Shown in pieces: positions 26,708 through 34,964 of a stretch of DNA of 64,000 nt. A program made the translations under genes and the position numbers. Every line of letters begins with the position of its first letter. The stretch's first letter is position 1. The DNA comes from Marinibacterium anthonyi. GTDB taxonomy: Bacteria; Pseudomonadota; Alphaproteobacteria; Rhodobacterales; Rhodobacteraceae. The notes under the pieces are model-generated. The model saw only the letters and a list, made by a program, of their open reading frames with translations. It did no database searches and had not been told where the DNA came from. The stretch spans positions 50,799 to 114,798 of the forward strand of contig CP031591.1 in assembly GCA_003217735.2 (NCBI GenBank). Direction: 5' to 3'.

Positions 26708-27700
26708 GTGTCCGATCTGAAACTCTCCCTCGCCATGGGGAATTACGACCGCACGCGGGCCATCGTCGACGGCCGGGTCAAGATCGACGGCGTCGATCCC
26801 GTGCCGATGCTGCTGTCGCCCGAAGAGATGTTCTTCCGCGCCTTCCGGCACGAGGCCTTCGACATCTCGGAGCTGTCGCTGTCGTCCTATTCGATCTCGG
26901 TCGCGCGCGGGAACCCGCATTACGTCGCGATCCCGGTGTTCCTGAGCCGCGCGTTCCGTCATACCTCGGTCTATATCCGCACCGACCGCGGCATCGACCG
27001 GCCCGAGGATCTGAAGGGCAAGCGCATCGGCATCGCCGAGTACCAGCTGTCGGCCAACGTCTGGGTGCGCGGCATCCTGGAAGAGCATTTCGGCGTGAAA
27101 CCCTCGGACGTGACCTGGGTGCGCGGCGGCATGGACACGCCGGGCCGCCCGGAAAAGATCGCGCTGACGCTGCCCGACGACATCACCATCGAGCAGGCGC
27201 CCGAGGGTGCCACGCTGAACGGCATGCTGGCGGCGGGCGAGATCGACGGCTTCATCGGCCCGCGCTGGCCGCGCTGCTTTGCCGAGGGCCATCCCCATGT
27301 CGGCCGCCTGTTCCGCGACAGCATCGGCGCGGCCGAGGAGTATTTCCGCCAGACCCGCATCTTCCCGGTGATGCACGTTCTGGGCGTGCGCCGGACCTTG
27401 GTCGAGGAATACCCCTTTCTGCCCGCAGCGCTGCTCAAGGCGTTCTCGGAGTCGAAGAAGCTGGCCGAAGAGGCCTTGAACGACACCTCGGCCACCAAGG
27501 TGACGATGCCCTTCGTCGAGGACACGCTGAACCGTGCCCGCGCGCTGATGGGCCCCGATCCCTGGAGCTATGGCGTCGGCGCCAATGCGCATGTGCTCGA
27601 CAAATTCCTCGACTACCATTTCGCGCAGGGCCTCTCGCCGCGCCGGGTGCAGGTCGACGAGCTGTTCCACCCCTCGACCCTCGAAGCCTACAGCCTGTGA
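26708..27700 (+). CDS. 4,5-dihydroxyphthalate-decarboxylase-like protein (SBP-fold)
   Basis: This 330-residue protein, started by GTG after aaaggaggaaca, has a periplasmic-binding-protein type II fold used as a cytoplasmic enzyme. It lacks a signal peptide. DLKGKRIGIAEYQLSANVWV and FIGPRWPRC match the Pht5 decarboxylase family. With the Rieske pair and the dihydrodiol-dehydrogenase-like gene this reproduces the Pht3-Pht2-Pht4-Pht5 order of phthalate degradation. The family also has members of unknown substrate, so the reaction is inferred. Confidence 0.78.
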   Translation: MSDLKLSLAMGNYDRTRAIVDGRVKIDGVDPVPMLLSPEEMFFRAFRHEAFDISELSLSSYSISVARGNPHYVAIPVFLSRAFRHTSVYIRTDRGIDRPEDLKGKRIGIAEYQLSANVWVRGILEEHFGVKPSDVTWVRGGMDTPGRPEKIALTLPDDITIEQAPEGATLNGMLAAGEIDGFIGPRWPRCFAEGHPHVGRLFRDSIGAAEEYFRQTRIFPVMHVLGVRRTLVEEYPFLPAALLKAFSESKKLAEEALNDTSATKVTMPFVEDTLNRARALMGPDPWSYGVGANAHVLDKFLDYHFAQGLSPRRVQVDELFHPSTLEAYSL

Positions 27701-27713
27701 GCAAGGAGGCCCC

Positions 27714-28157
27714 ATGAGCCGTTACCAACCCGGCGATATCGTCGAGATCCGGCTGGAGCAGGGCCTCGCCTATGCCCAGCTGACCCATGAGCACGAAAGC
27801 TACCCGCCCGTCGTGCGCCTGTTCCGGGGGCTGAGCGACAGCCGCCCCTCCGATCTGGAGGCGCATGTCGCGCAGGCTCCGCGCCTGACGGCGATGATCC
27901 CGCTGGAACAGGCGCTGGACCGGCTGGGGCTGGCGCATGAAAAGGCGGGCAGCGCCGCGCTGCCCGAGGACGAGCGCAAGTTCCCCACCTTCCGCATGCC
28001 GATCCGCGACAAGCAGGGCGAGATTGTCTATTGGTGGTTCTGGGACGGGCAAGGGCTGAGCTATTCGGTCGAGCTGGACGCGATCCAGGACAGCCTGCCG
28101 CTGCGCGAGGTGATGTCCTCAGCCAGGTTGCTGCAGGAATTGCAGGCCCCGGCCTGA
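27714..28157 (+). CDS. Uncharacterised 147-residue protein of the catabolic operon
   Basis: The gene lies 13 bases after the decarboxylase-like gene with aaggaggcccc before its ATG, so it belongs to the operon. The soluble product opens with YQPGDIVEIRLEQGLAYAQL, a beta-rich pattern faintly like Imm26-type small proteins, followed by a charged middle and VYWWFWDGQGLSY near the end. It has no catalytic motif that I recognise. It could be a small-molecule-binding accessory protein of the pathway. Confidence 0.6.
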   Translation: MSRYQPGDIVEIRLEQGLAYAQLTHEHESYPPVVRLFRGLSDSRPSDLEAHVAQAPRLTAMIPLEQALDRLGLAHEKAGSAALPEDERKFPTFRMPIRDKQGEIVYWWFWDGQGLSYSVELDAIQDSLPLREVMSSARLLQELQAPA

Positions 28158-28179
28158 GCACGAAACACGACAGGTCCCC

Positions 28180-29109
28180 ATGATCCCCTTTATCGGCGAG
28201 ATCTTCGCCATCCTCGCCGCCTTTTGCTATGCCTTCGGCTCGGTCGCCGCGACCAAGAACGCGCGCGAAAAGGGCGGGCGGGGCAATGCCGTGCTGCTGT
28301 CGATCGTGTTGACGGCGCTGTTCTCGGGCGGGTTGTGGCTGATCATGGGGCCGTCGCTGCCGCCGATTGACACAGGCTTCTGGATCGGCGTGGCGATCTT
28401 CGTCGTCGCCGGCATGCTGGCCACGGTGCTGGGGCGGATCTTCTTCTTCCGCTCCATCGAGCTGGCCGGCGCCATCGAGACCGGGCTCATCCGCCGGCTG
28501 ATCCCGGTGTTCGCCGCCGTGCTGGCGATCCTGTTCCTGGGCGAGAGCCTGACCATCGCCAGCGCGCTGGCCTTCGTGCTGGTCTTCGCCGCCGTGGCGC
28601 TGGTGGTGTTGTCGAACAGGGGCCAGATCGTCGCCGATGACGAGGACGCCCGGCGAGCGGCCGGCGAGCGCAACACCGGCCGTGTCCTGGCGCTGATGTC
28701 GGCGGCGAGCTATGGCGGATCCTACGTGGCGCGCAAGTTCGCCATGCGCTGGCTGCCCGATCCGCTGATCGGCGCCTTCATTGGCGCGGTAGCCGCCTTC
28801 GTGTGGTTCGCCGTCGCAGCCCTGTTCAGCGCCGCCTATCGCCGCCACCTGAGCGAACTGTTCCGCCGCCCGACCGGCTGGCAGCTGGTGGCGGCCGCCT
28901 TCGTATCGCTGGGCCAGACCGCGCAATTCGTGGCGCTCAGTTTCACCACCGTCACCGCCGTGGCGATCATCGGCACGATCGAGATGTTCCTCGCGGCCTG
29001 GCTGGCCGCCTGGGTCCTGCGCACCGAGGATCGCCCCGGCCCGATCTTCGCGCTGGCTTCGCTGATGGCGATGGCAGGCGTGATCGTGCTGGCGCTGGTG
29101 CGCACCTGA
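28180..29109 (+). CDS. DMT-superfamily (EamA) membrane transporter
   Basis: This 309-residue inner-membrane protein with ten predicted helices is arranged as two EamA repeats (about residues 5-145 and 165-305). The conserved Glu-bearing segment FFRSIELAGAIETGLIRRLI lies at the end of the first repeat. It is probably an exporter or importer for a metabolite or the pathway substrate. It sits 22 bases after the small protein and 35 before the ThDP enzyme, in the same direction. Confidence 0.82.
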   Translation: MIPFIGEIFAILAAFCYAFGSVAATKNAREKGGRGNAVLLSIVLTALFSGGLWLIMGPSLPPIDTGFWIGVAIFVVAGMLATVLGRIFFFRSIELAGAIETGLIRRLIPVFAAVLAILFLGESLTIASALAFVLVFAAVALVVLSNRGQIVADDEDARRAAGERNTGRVLALMSAASYGGSYVARKFAMRWLPDPLIGAFIGAVAAFVWFAVAALFSAAYRRHLSELFRRPTGWQLVAAAFVSLGQTAQFVALSFTTVTAVAIIGTIEMFLAAWLAAWVLRTEDRPGPIFALASLMAMAGVIVLALVRT

Positions 29110-29144
29110 AATAACACAAGAATTCCGAAACGGGAGAGAGACAG

Positions 29145-30905
29145 ATGACCAGGGAAACCGACCGCCCCACACCCTGCGAGGTGAAGACGCTCTACGGCAG
29201 CGACGCCATCGCCGAGATGCTGCGCCGGCTCGACACGCCCTACGTCGCGCTCAACCCCGGCTCGAGCTTCCGGGGCCTTCATGACAGCATGGTCAACTAC
29301 CTCGGCAACCAGGATCCGCACATGCTGCTGTGCCTGCATGAGGAACACGCGGTTTCCATCGCCCATGGCTGGGCCAAGATCACCGGCAAGCCGATGACCG
29401 TGGTGCTGCACGCGAATGTGGGCCTGATGCACGCCGCGATGGCCATCTACAACGCCTGGTGCGACCGCGTGCCGATGCTGATCCTCGGCGCGACCGGCCC
29501 GGTCGACGCGGCCAAGCGTCGGCCCTGGATCGACTGGCTGCATACCTCGCGCGATCAGGCGGCGGTGGTGCGGCCCTATGTGAAATGGGATGATCAACCG
29601 GCGTCGCTGGCCGCCTCGCTGTCGTCGCTGATGCGGGCGATGCAGATTACCACCTCGGCCCCGATGGCGCCCACCTATGTCTGCTTCGACGTGACGGTGC
29701 AGGAAACCGCCATCGAAGCCATGCCCGCGCTGCCCGATCCCGCGCGTTTCGCAGCCCCTCAGGCCCCGGGTGCGAGTGCCGCGCAGGTCTCGGCCCTGGC
29801 CGACATGCTGGCCGAGGCGCAATCGCCGGTGATCCTGATGGGCCGCGTCTCGCGCGATGAAGGGGACTGGGCGCGGCGCGTGGCGCTGGCCGAGTATTTC
29901 GGCGCCCGCGTCATCACCGACATCAAGACCGGCGCCGCCTTCCCGACGCGCCACAAACTGCACGCGGGCGCGCCCGGGTTCTTCCTGTCGGCTGAATCGG
30001 TCGAGGCGCTGTCGGGCGCGGATCTGGTGCTGTGCCTCGATTGGGTGGACCCGGCCGGCACGCTGGCGCAGGGCAAGCTGGGCGCCGGGGCCAAGGTGGT
30101 CAACGCCACGCTCGAGCCGATGCTGACGAACGGCTGGTCGATGGATCATCAGGACGTGGTGGCGAGCGATCTCACCATCCTGACCGAGGCCGATGCGCTG
30201 GTCGCGGCGCTGTGCGAACGGCTGGGGCTGGAACCCGCCGCACCCGCGCCCCGCACGGCACCCGCGCCGCACGGGCAGGAGCCCGATGCCGTGCTGTCGC
30301 TCGACGCGCTCTCGCATGTGCTGCGCGCGGGGCTGGCCGAGGATCCGCACACGCTGGTGCGTCTGCCCCTGGGTTGGGACGGTCGCCATTGCGATTTCAC
30401 CGGGCCGCTCGATTATCTGGGCTATGACGGCGGCGCAGGCATCAGCTCGGGCCCCGGCATGGTCGTGGGCGCGGCGCTGGCACTGAAGGACACGGGCCGC
30501 ATGCCGGTCGCGGTTTTGGGCGACGGCGATTTCATCATGGGCGCGACCGCGCTGTGGACCGGGACGCATCAGAGCGTGCCGATGCTGATCGTGGTGGCCA
30601 ACAACCGCTCGTTCTTCAACGACGAGATCCACCAGGAACGCGTCGCCCGCGACCGCGACCGCCCGGTCGAGAACAAGCATATCGGCCAGGCGATCGACGA
30701 GCCGGATATCGACATCGCCGGCCTCGCGCGGGCGCAGGGCGCGGTGGGCATCGGCCCGGTCGCGACGGTGGCCGCCTTCGAGGCCGCGCTGGCCGATGCC
30801 GTGGCGCAGGTGCGCGCGGGCAAGTCGGTGGTGATCGACGCCCGCATCCTGCGCGGCTACGTCAAGGAGATGGCCGAAGGCATGACCGCGGAACAGGACG
30901 GCTGA
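29145..30905 (+). CDS. Thiamine-diphosphate-dependent enzyme (acetolactate synthase / benzoylformate decarboxylase superfamily)
   Basis: This 586-residue enzyme has the three-domain layout of the family. The PYR domain carries the catalytic Glu in CLHEEHAVSIAHGWAK. A central domain follows (about 215-370), then the PP domain with the ThDP motif GDGDFIMGATALWTG through VVANNRSFFN. Such enzymes decarboxylate 2-oxo acids or join and split C-C bonds. The start follows cgggagagagacag. In this operon it could act on a 2-oxo acid released from the aromatic substrate and feed the aldehyde dehydrogenase at 19451. That link is inference. Confidence 0.85.
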   Translation: MTRETDRPTPCEVKTLYGSDAIAEMLRRLDTPYVALNPGSSFRGLHDSMVNYLGNQDPHMLLCLHEEHAVSIAHGWAKITGKPMTVVLHANVGLMHAAMAIYNAWCDRVPMLILGATGPVDAAKRRPWIDWLHTSRDQAAVVRPYVKWDDQPASLAASLSSLMRAMQITTSAPMAPTYVCFDVTVQETAIEAMPALPDPARFAAPQAPGASAAQVSALADMLAEAQSPVILMGRVSRDEGDWARRVALAEYFGARVITDIKTGAAFPTRHKLHAGAPGFFLSAESVEALSGADLVLCLDWVDPAGTLAQGKLGAGAKVVNATLEPMLTNGWSMDHQDVVASDLTILTEADALVAALCERLGLEPAAPAPRTAPAPHGQEPDAVLSLDALSHVLRAGLAEDPHTLVRLPLGWDGRHCDFTGPLDYLGYDGGAGISSGPGMVVGAALALKDTGRMPVAVLGDGDFIMGATALWTGTHQSVPMLIVVANNRSFFNDEIHQERVARDRDRPVENKHIGQAIDEPDIDIAGLARAQGAVGIGPVATVAAFEAALADAVAQVRAGKSVVIDARILRGYVKEMAEGMTAEQDG

Positions 30906-30961
30906 ACAGAATGGCTATGCGGGGCGTCGTGGATGGGCAACGGGTGACACGAAACGGTTGA

Positions 30962-30973
30962 AAAGACATCTAA
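30962..30973. promoter_or_regulatory. MarR-type operator upstream of the marR-like gene
   Basis: aaagacatctaa fits TTAG-N4-CTAA with the left arm degraded (AAAG). It lies 57 bases after the ThDP gene and about 105 before the MarR start, overlapping a ttgaaa -35-like element at 30958-30963. Autoregulation of the MarR gene is inferred. Confidence 0.5.
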
Positions 30974-31014
30974 CCCTTGCGTCCTGCACGGGAAATCAGC
31001 ACAAATGGAAGCGA

Positions 31015-31054
31015 CCCGTCGCCGGCATCGCGCTGGCGACGGGGCTTTCGTTTC
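31015..31054 (+). terminator. Terminator-like hairpin between ThDP gene and marR
   Basis: cccgtcgcc (31015-31023) pairs with ggcgacggg (31035-31043), followed by gctttcgttt. It overlaps the first codons of an alternative long start of the MarR frame (31005), which supports the shorter start at 31077. Confidence 0.6.
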
Positions 31055-31076
31055 TGGCCGATTGAGACCGTTCCAC

Positions 31077-31598
31077 ATGGATGAAACCGCGCCCTCGGGG
31101 CATGAAGACTTCGATCCCAAGCTGACCGAAGAGCGCCTCGCGCGTCTCGTTCGTCTCGCCGCCAGGGCTTTCAACCGTTCGCTGCAGATGCGCCTTCAGG
31201 ACGAGGGGATCACCTTCGGCCAATGGATCTTCCTGCGCATCCTTTGGTACAATGACGGGTTGTCGCAGCGCGAGCTGAGCCAGCGCGCGCATCTGACCGA
31301 ACCCACCGCGCATGCCGCGCTGACCAAGCTGGAGAAGCAGGGCGTGATCACGCGGCAGAAGATGGACGGCAACAAGCGGACTTTGCGGATATTCCTGACG
31401 CCCAAGGGCTGGGAATTGCGCGACCGGCTGGAGCCGATGGCGCATGACGTCAACCTGATCTCGCTGAAGGGGCTGGAGGAGGACGAGGTGCGCGTGCTGC
31501 GCAAGGGTCTCCTGGCGATCATCACGAATCTCGAGGCCGATGAGAACGCCGCCGCCGAGCAGGGGATCAAGGTGCCCGCGACCCGGTCGAGCTTCTGA
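31077..31598 (+). CDS. MarR-family transcriptional regulator
   Basis: The 173-residue repressor has the MarR winged helix: LSQRELSQRAHLTEPTAHAA is the HTH, and QKMDGNKRTLRIFLTPKG is the wing. The N-terminal dimer helices begin at ERLARLVRLAARAFNRS. The start at 31077 is preferred over 31005 because a terminator-like hairpin covers the upstream frame. It is the only MarR protein in the island, and MarR dimers bind short dyads. It is therefore the natural reader of the five TTAG-N4-CTAA sites. Confidence 0.88.
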   Translation: MDETAPSGHEDFDPKLTEERLARLVRLAARAFNRSLQMRLQDEGITFGQWIFLRILWYNDGLSQRELSQRAHLTEPTAHAALTKLEKQGVITRQKMDGNKRTLRIFLTPKGWELRDRLEPMAHDVNLISLKGLEEDEVRVLRKGLLAIITNLEADENAAAEQGIKVPATRSSF

Positions 31599-31634
31599 CC
31601 GGGTCGCAGGCGGGTTGGTGGGGCAGGGCGCCGT

Positions 31635-32258
31635 TCAGGCGCCCGCCATCTCGCGCATCAGCGCCGCGTCGAGCGAGACCACGTCGGCATATTTCGCCTG
31701 CAGGTCCAGCAGGCTCTGCTCATGTGCGGGCTGGCTGCGGTCGCCCACCGCCTCGCGCACGACGATCGGACGGAAGCCGTTCTGCAGCGAGTCCACCGCC
31801 GTCGCGCGCACGCAGCCCGAGGTCGTGCACCCGGTGATCACGAGCGTGTCGACACCCTCGGCCACCAGCCGGCTCGACAGGTCGGTGCCGAAGAAGGACG
31901 AGGCGTATTTCTTCACCAGCGTGCGTTCTCCGGCCGCGAGGCTCAGCCTCGGGTCCAGCTCGGCCCCATCGCCGCTGGCGGCCAGAGTCTTCAGCCCGCC
32001 CTGTTTCAGTGGCCAGATCCCGGCGTCAGACAGATCCGGCTCGTCGTAGCGCACGGTGGTGAAGAACACCGGCTCGCGGCGGGCCGCGAAATCGGCGATC
32101 AGTGCGTTGATCGCCACGATCTGCGACGACAGGTCCGCGCCCAGCGGCAGGTCGGGATTGGTGAAACCCTTGATGACATCGATCACCACCAGCGCCGAGC
32201 GGCGGCCGAAACCGATGGTCTGCCCGAATCCACGGGCCTTGAAGGCTTGTTCGTCCAT
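31635..32258 (-). CDS. Isochorismatase-like cysteine hydrolase
   Basis: This 207-residue hydrolase shows the family triad: Asp in VVIDVIKGF, Lys in TLVKKYASSFFGT and the nucleophile Cys in CTTSGCVRATAVD with the preceding cis-peptide. Such enzymes act on amides or carbamoyl compounds (N-carbamoylsarcosine amidase, nicotinamidase) or on ureido intermediates. The start follows tgagagaaactt. It lies 10 bases after the IclR gene in the same direction, so the two form a unit. Confidence 0.88.
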   Translation of the reverse strand: MDEQAFKARGFGQTIGFGRRSALVVIDVIKGFTNPDLPLGADLSSQIVAINALIADFAARREPVFFTTVRYDEPDLSDAGIWPLKQGGLKTLAASGDGAELDPRLSLAAGERTLVKKYASSFFGTDLSSRLVAEGVDTLVITGCTTSGCVRATAVDSLQNGFRPIVVREAVGDRSQPAHEQSLLDLQAKYADVVSLDAALMREMAGA

Positions 32259-32268
32259 GAAGTTTCTC

Positions 32269-33096
32269 TCAGTTTGGATCCCGGAAGCCCAGGGATCGGG
32301 ATATGGAATGGGCATAGAGGCGGTTGAGCCGCCCGGTATCCTCGCGCCGGCCGTCGCGGCTGCCGTCACGGTCGTAGATCGTGCTGAGCACGCCCACCGG
32401 CGCACCGGTCTCGTCGCGGAAGGCGCATGCTGTGCCCTCGATATTCTCCAGCCCGCTGCCGAGGTTCTCGGCGTAACCCAGGTCGCGGGCGGCGGTGACG
32501 TGCTCGGCCAGACCCTCGTAGGTCAGGCCGCTGTCTTCCAGGTGGCGGCTGATCTCATCGCGGCGCGAGGTCAGCTCGACCTCGGGCTTGGCGGCGATAT
32601 AGGCGATCTGGAAGGCCACGAAATCGGACCAGCCGTTGATGATTCGCCAGATCGGCACGCGGGTGCCCGTGGGCCAAAGCCTGCGCATGGGATGGGCGAT
32701 CGGCGTACCGATCCGATCATAGAGAATCAGTTCCTGGCTTTCCTCGGCTGCCAAAGTGATGTGCACGAGGCAGTTCGCCTTGAGCGCGAGCCCGTCCGCG
32801 TCGTTCAGCGCAACTTGCCCCGCGCGCGAGTGCAGCCAGACCTCGTAGCCCATCTCCCAGTAGCGCAGCGAAGGGCTGTAGCGGGACTTGGCGTTCTTGT
32901 GAACGAATCCATACGCCGCAAGGGTTTGCAACAGGCGGTGCACGTTGCTCTTGGTCATGCCGAGAGCCGCCGACAGGTCGCTGATGCCCGCCGGCGCCTC
33001 GCAGGTTGCCAGGTGCCGCAACAGGATCAGCCCCTTCGAGAAGGACTTGTCAAGACCTGCCTTATTGTAGGGCAGATCGGGGCTTTCGTCGGTCAT
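32269..33096 (-). CDS. IclR-family transcriptional regulator (second)
   Basis: This 275-residue protein has a winged helix (ISDLSAALGMTKSNVHRLLQTL) and an IclR effector domain (VLSTIYDRDG near the end). It is divergent from a truncated dctP, and the dyad TTCTACAATATAGAA lies in the shared promoter region. It probably controlled that lost TRAP system and now controls itself and the isochorismatase-fold hydrolase. Confidence 0.88.
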   Translation of the reverse strand: MTDESPDLPYNKAGLDKSFSKGLILLRHLATCEAPAGISDLSAALGMTKSNVHRLLQTLAAYGFVHKNAKSRYSPSLRYWEMGYEVWLHSRAGQVALNDADGLALKANCLVHITLAAEESQELILYDRIGTPIAHPMRRLWPTGTRVPIWRIINGWSDFVAFQIAYIAAKPEVELTSRRDEISRHLEDSGLTYEGLAEHVTAARDLGYAENLGSGLENIEGTACAFRDETGAPVGVLSTIYDRDGSRDGRREDTGRLNRLYAHSISRSLGFRDPN

Positions 33097-33158
33097 GCTG
33101 CACGCCTCACTCGACGGAAAGAAATGTGAAAAATTAGTCCCAAATTACGGTACAAGCT

Positions 33159-33173
33159 TTCTACAATATAGAA
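33159..33173. promoter_or_regulatory. Dyad between IclR and truncated dctP, candidate IclR operator
   Basis: TTCTACAATATAGAA is an inverted repeat (TTCTA-N5-TAGAA) 15 bases before the dctP start in an AT-rich stretch. It differs from the MarR dyads. Its place in a divergent promoter region suits the adjacent IclR regulator. Confidence 0.6.
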
Positions 33174-33187
33174 CAAGGGAGGTCAAT

Positions 33188-33685
33188 ATGATCCGCCATA
33201 CCGGAAAGCCCCTTCTCACCACCGCGCTTTCGTCCGTGCTGTTCGCAGGTGCCTTCACCGGCCCCGCGCTGGCGCAGGAGCTGATCGAAGGGCATCTCAA
33301 CATCATCGGCTCGGCCAGCTTCATGCCCCTCTATGCCGAGCGGGAGATGCCGTTCTGGACCCAGACCCTGGCCGAGGAATCCGACGGGCTCATCACCGCC
33401 GACGTGCGCCCGTTCAACGCGTTCAACGAGGCCGGCCTCAACGGCACCGAGCTGTTGCGCCTGCTGCAGCAAGGCGTGGCTGATGCAGCGACGCCGATCC
33501 TGGGCTACCTGGCTGCCGACGACCCGATGAGCGAAGCCATCGACCTGGCCGGCATCGCCCCCGACGTGGCCAGCGCCCGCGCCGTGTCCGAAGCCTGGGC
33601 GCCGGTTCTCGACGCGCATTTCGCCGAGCGCAACGACGCGCGCGTGCTGGGCGTTCTGGCCTATCCGTCGGGCGCTGTTGGATAA
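33188..33685 (+). pseudogene. dctP: DctP-family TRAP receptor, 3'-truncated by an IS5 fragment
   Basis: The start is intact: agggaggtcaat, ATG, and a signal peptide ending ALAQ-ELIEGH. Native sequence runs for about 160 residues to ARVLGVLAYPSG. The IS5 end gggcgctgttgg begins at about 33670, and the frame stops shortly after. A normal receptor is about 330 residues, so the C-terminal half and any permease genes are missing. This is a third TRAP locus, now dead. Confidence 0.85.
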
Positions 33686-34180
33686 ATCAGCTGGCGAGCG
33701 CAATCCCCCTTTCCCCGGGCACACTTACCCTGCGGCCACGGTCATCGGGATGCCGAGTGCCGTGAAGCGGTTGAGGACCGCCACCCGGATCTGGACCTCC
33801 GCCACCTGGCGGTCGAATTCCCGGGACATCAGCCGCTGGCCGAGCAGCTTCACGCAGTTCATTCTCGTCTCGACCCTGCTGCGCCGGCGGTACCCGCTCC
33901 AGTTCCGCCAGAGTGCCCGGCCCAGGTGCTTCGATGCTCGCAGGATCTCGTTGCGTGCGCGAGCTCCTGCCGTGTCCGGCTTCCAAGGCCGGGCGTTTCG
34001 ACGGGGTGGAATGATCGCTGTTGCTCCACGGGCCGCAATGGCATCGTGGCAGGCGCGTGTGGCGCAGGCACCGTCAGCCGAGACAGTGGCGATGTCCTCG
34101 TTCGCCGAGATCTGGGCGAGAAGGTTCGGCAGCATCGGGGCGTCGCCGACATTGCTTGAGATGACCTCGACCGCCCGGAT
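33670..34180 (-). pseudogene. IS5-family transposase, 5'-truncated fragment
   Basis: About 150 C-terminal residues of an IS5 transposase remain: IRAVEVISSNVGDAPMLPNL, then SADGACATRACHDA (second Asp; Tyr replaced by Cys) and SRVETRMNCV (Glu). It ends at 33724-33727. The right element end (gggcgctgttggataaat, 33670) is present; the left end and N-terminal 160 residues are gone. It joins two unrelated broken genes, dctP and a WGR-domain gene. Confidence 0.82.
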
Positions 34181-34289
34181 CGCTCTGGACGCTCATTCGG
34201 TAGAAGCGCCGCATGTTGACGGCCGGGTCGATCCGCTTGAGACCGATCACGGTCGGGAACACCTCGAGCTCGTGCAGTAGGTCGAGCAT
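34181..34289 (-). pseudogene. WGR-domain protein remnant
   Basis: The minus-strand frame reads VIGLKRIDPAVNMRRFYRMS before running into the IS5 fragment. The pattern L-x-RIDP-x-x-NM-x-RFY is the opening of WGR domains, small plasmid-borne proteins of unknown role in rhizobia and Rhodobacterales. The Trp-Gly-Arg part itself has been lost. Confidence 0.6.
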
Positions 34290-34294
34290 TGAGC

Positions 34295-34549
34295 AGCCAC
34301 CTCTTCAGCGGCCAGTTTTTCAGCCGGCGCTCGGCGTCTCCACTCAATTGGAACCAAGGGCCGGGATTGGGGGCTCGCGCCCCCACCTCGAACTTCATGA
34401 CCGGGATCGGACGCCTCGATGTGTTGAACTTGGATCTGGCGCCCATGCCAAGCGTGATCCACGCCGTACATCTGGGGCGGCATGGCATGCGCCCGGCAGT
34501 GGCGCAATTGCTGGATTGGCTGAAAGTCTCTGCGAAACGCCTTGTATGA
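34295..34549 (+). pseudogene. Possible C-terminal remnant of a LysR-type regulator
   Basis: The frame ends in IHAVHLGRHGMRPAVAQLLD and WLKVSAKRLV, which resembles the last beta-strand and helix of LysR effector domains. No HTH or intact start is present. The whole stretch 34290-34648 has no other coding signal. This is a weak call. Confidence 0.3.
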
Positions 34550-34648
34550 CGGACCCGTGCGGCACGAGGCGAACAGATATCTTCCGCAAACAAAGGAAAC
34601 CGATCAGGCTGATCTATGTGGGCGTCGCCGACGCAGATACCTGCGCGT

Positions 34649-34960
34649 TCAGCCGTGAAAATCTTCCTTGAATCTGTCGATCTGATGCATGCGCTCATGC
34701 AGGATCGCGACGATACCGATATCGCCGTCGGACAGTCGGCGCCAATAGACGATGTGGTGTTCGTACCGAAAGAAGAACCCTTCGACGCCGAACTCTGCCG
34801 GGATCAGCTTTGAGGCGACGCCATGGGCCTCGATCCGTTCGAACGCTTCGAACATGCCGGTGATGTAGCGGTCCGCCTGGACCTCGCCCCATCGGTCGCG
34901 CGTATAGCGGTAGATGTCATCGAGGCGGAGTGATGCCGCCTCCTGAACCCGGATCGCCAT
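34649..34960 (-). CDS. parE: ParE/RelE-type toxin
   Basis: This 103-residue toxin has the RelE/ParE pattern: SLRLDDIYRYTRDRWGEVQA, then EGFFFRYEHHIVYWRR and a C-terminal GIVAILHERMHQ. ParE toxins poison DNA gyrase. It lies 4 bases after the antitoxin gene, the normal antitoxin-first order. Confidence 0.88.
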   Translation of the reverse strand: MAIRVQEAASLRLDDIYRYTRDRWGEVQADRYITGMFEAFERIEAHGVASKLIPAEFGVEGFFFRYEHHIVYWRRLSDGDIGIVAILHERMHQIDRFKEDFHG

Positions 34961-34964
34961 CTGG

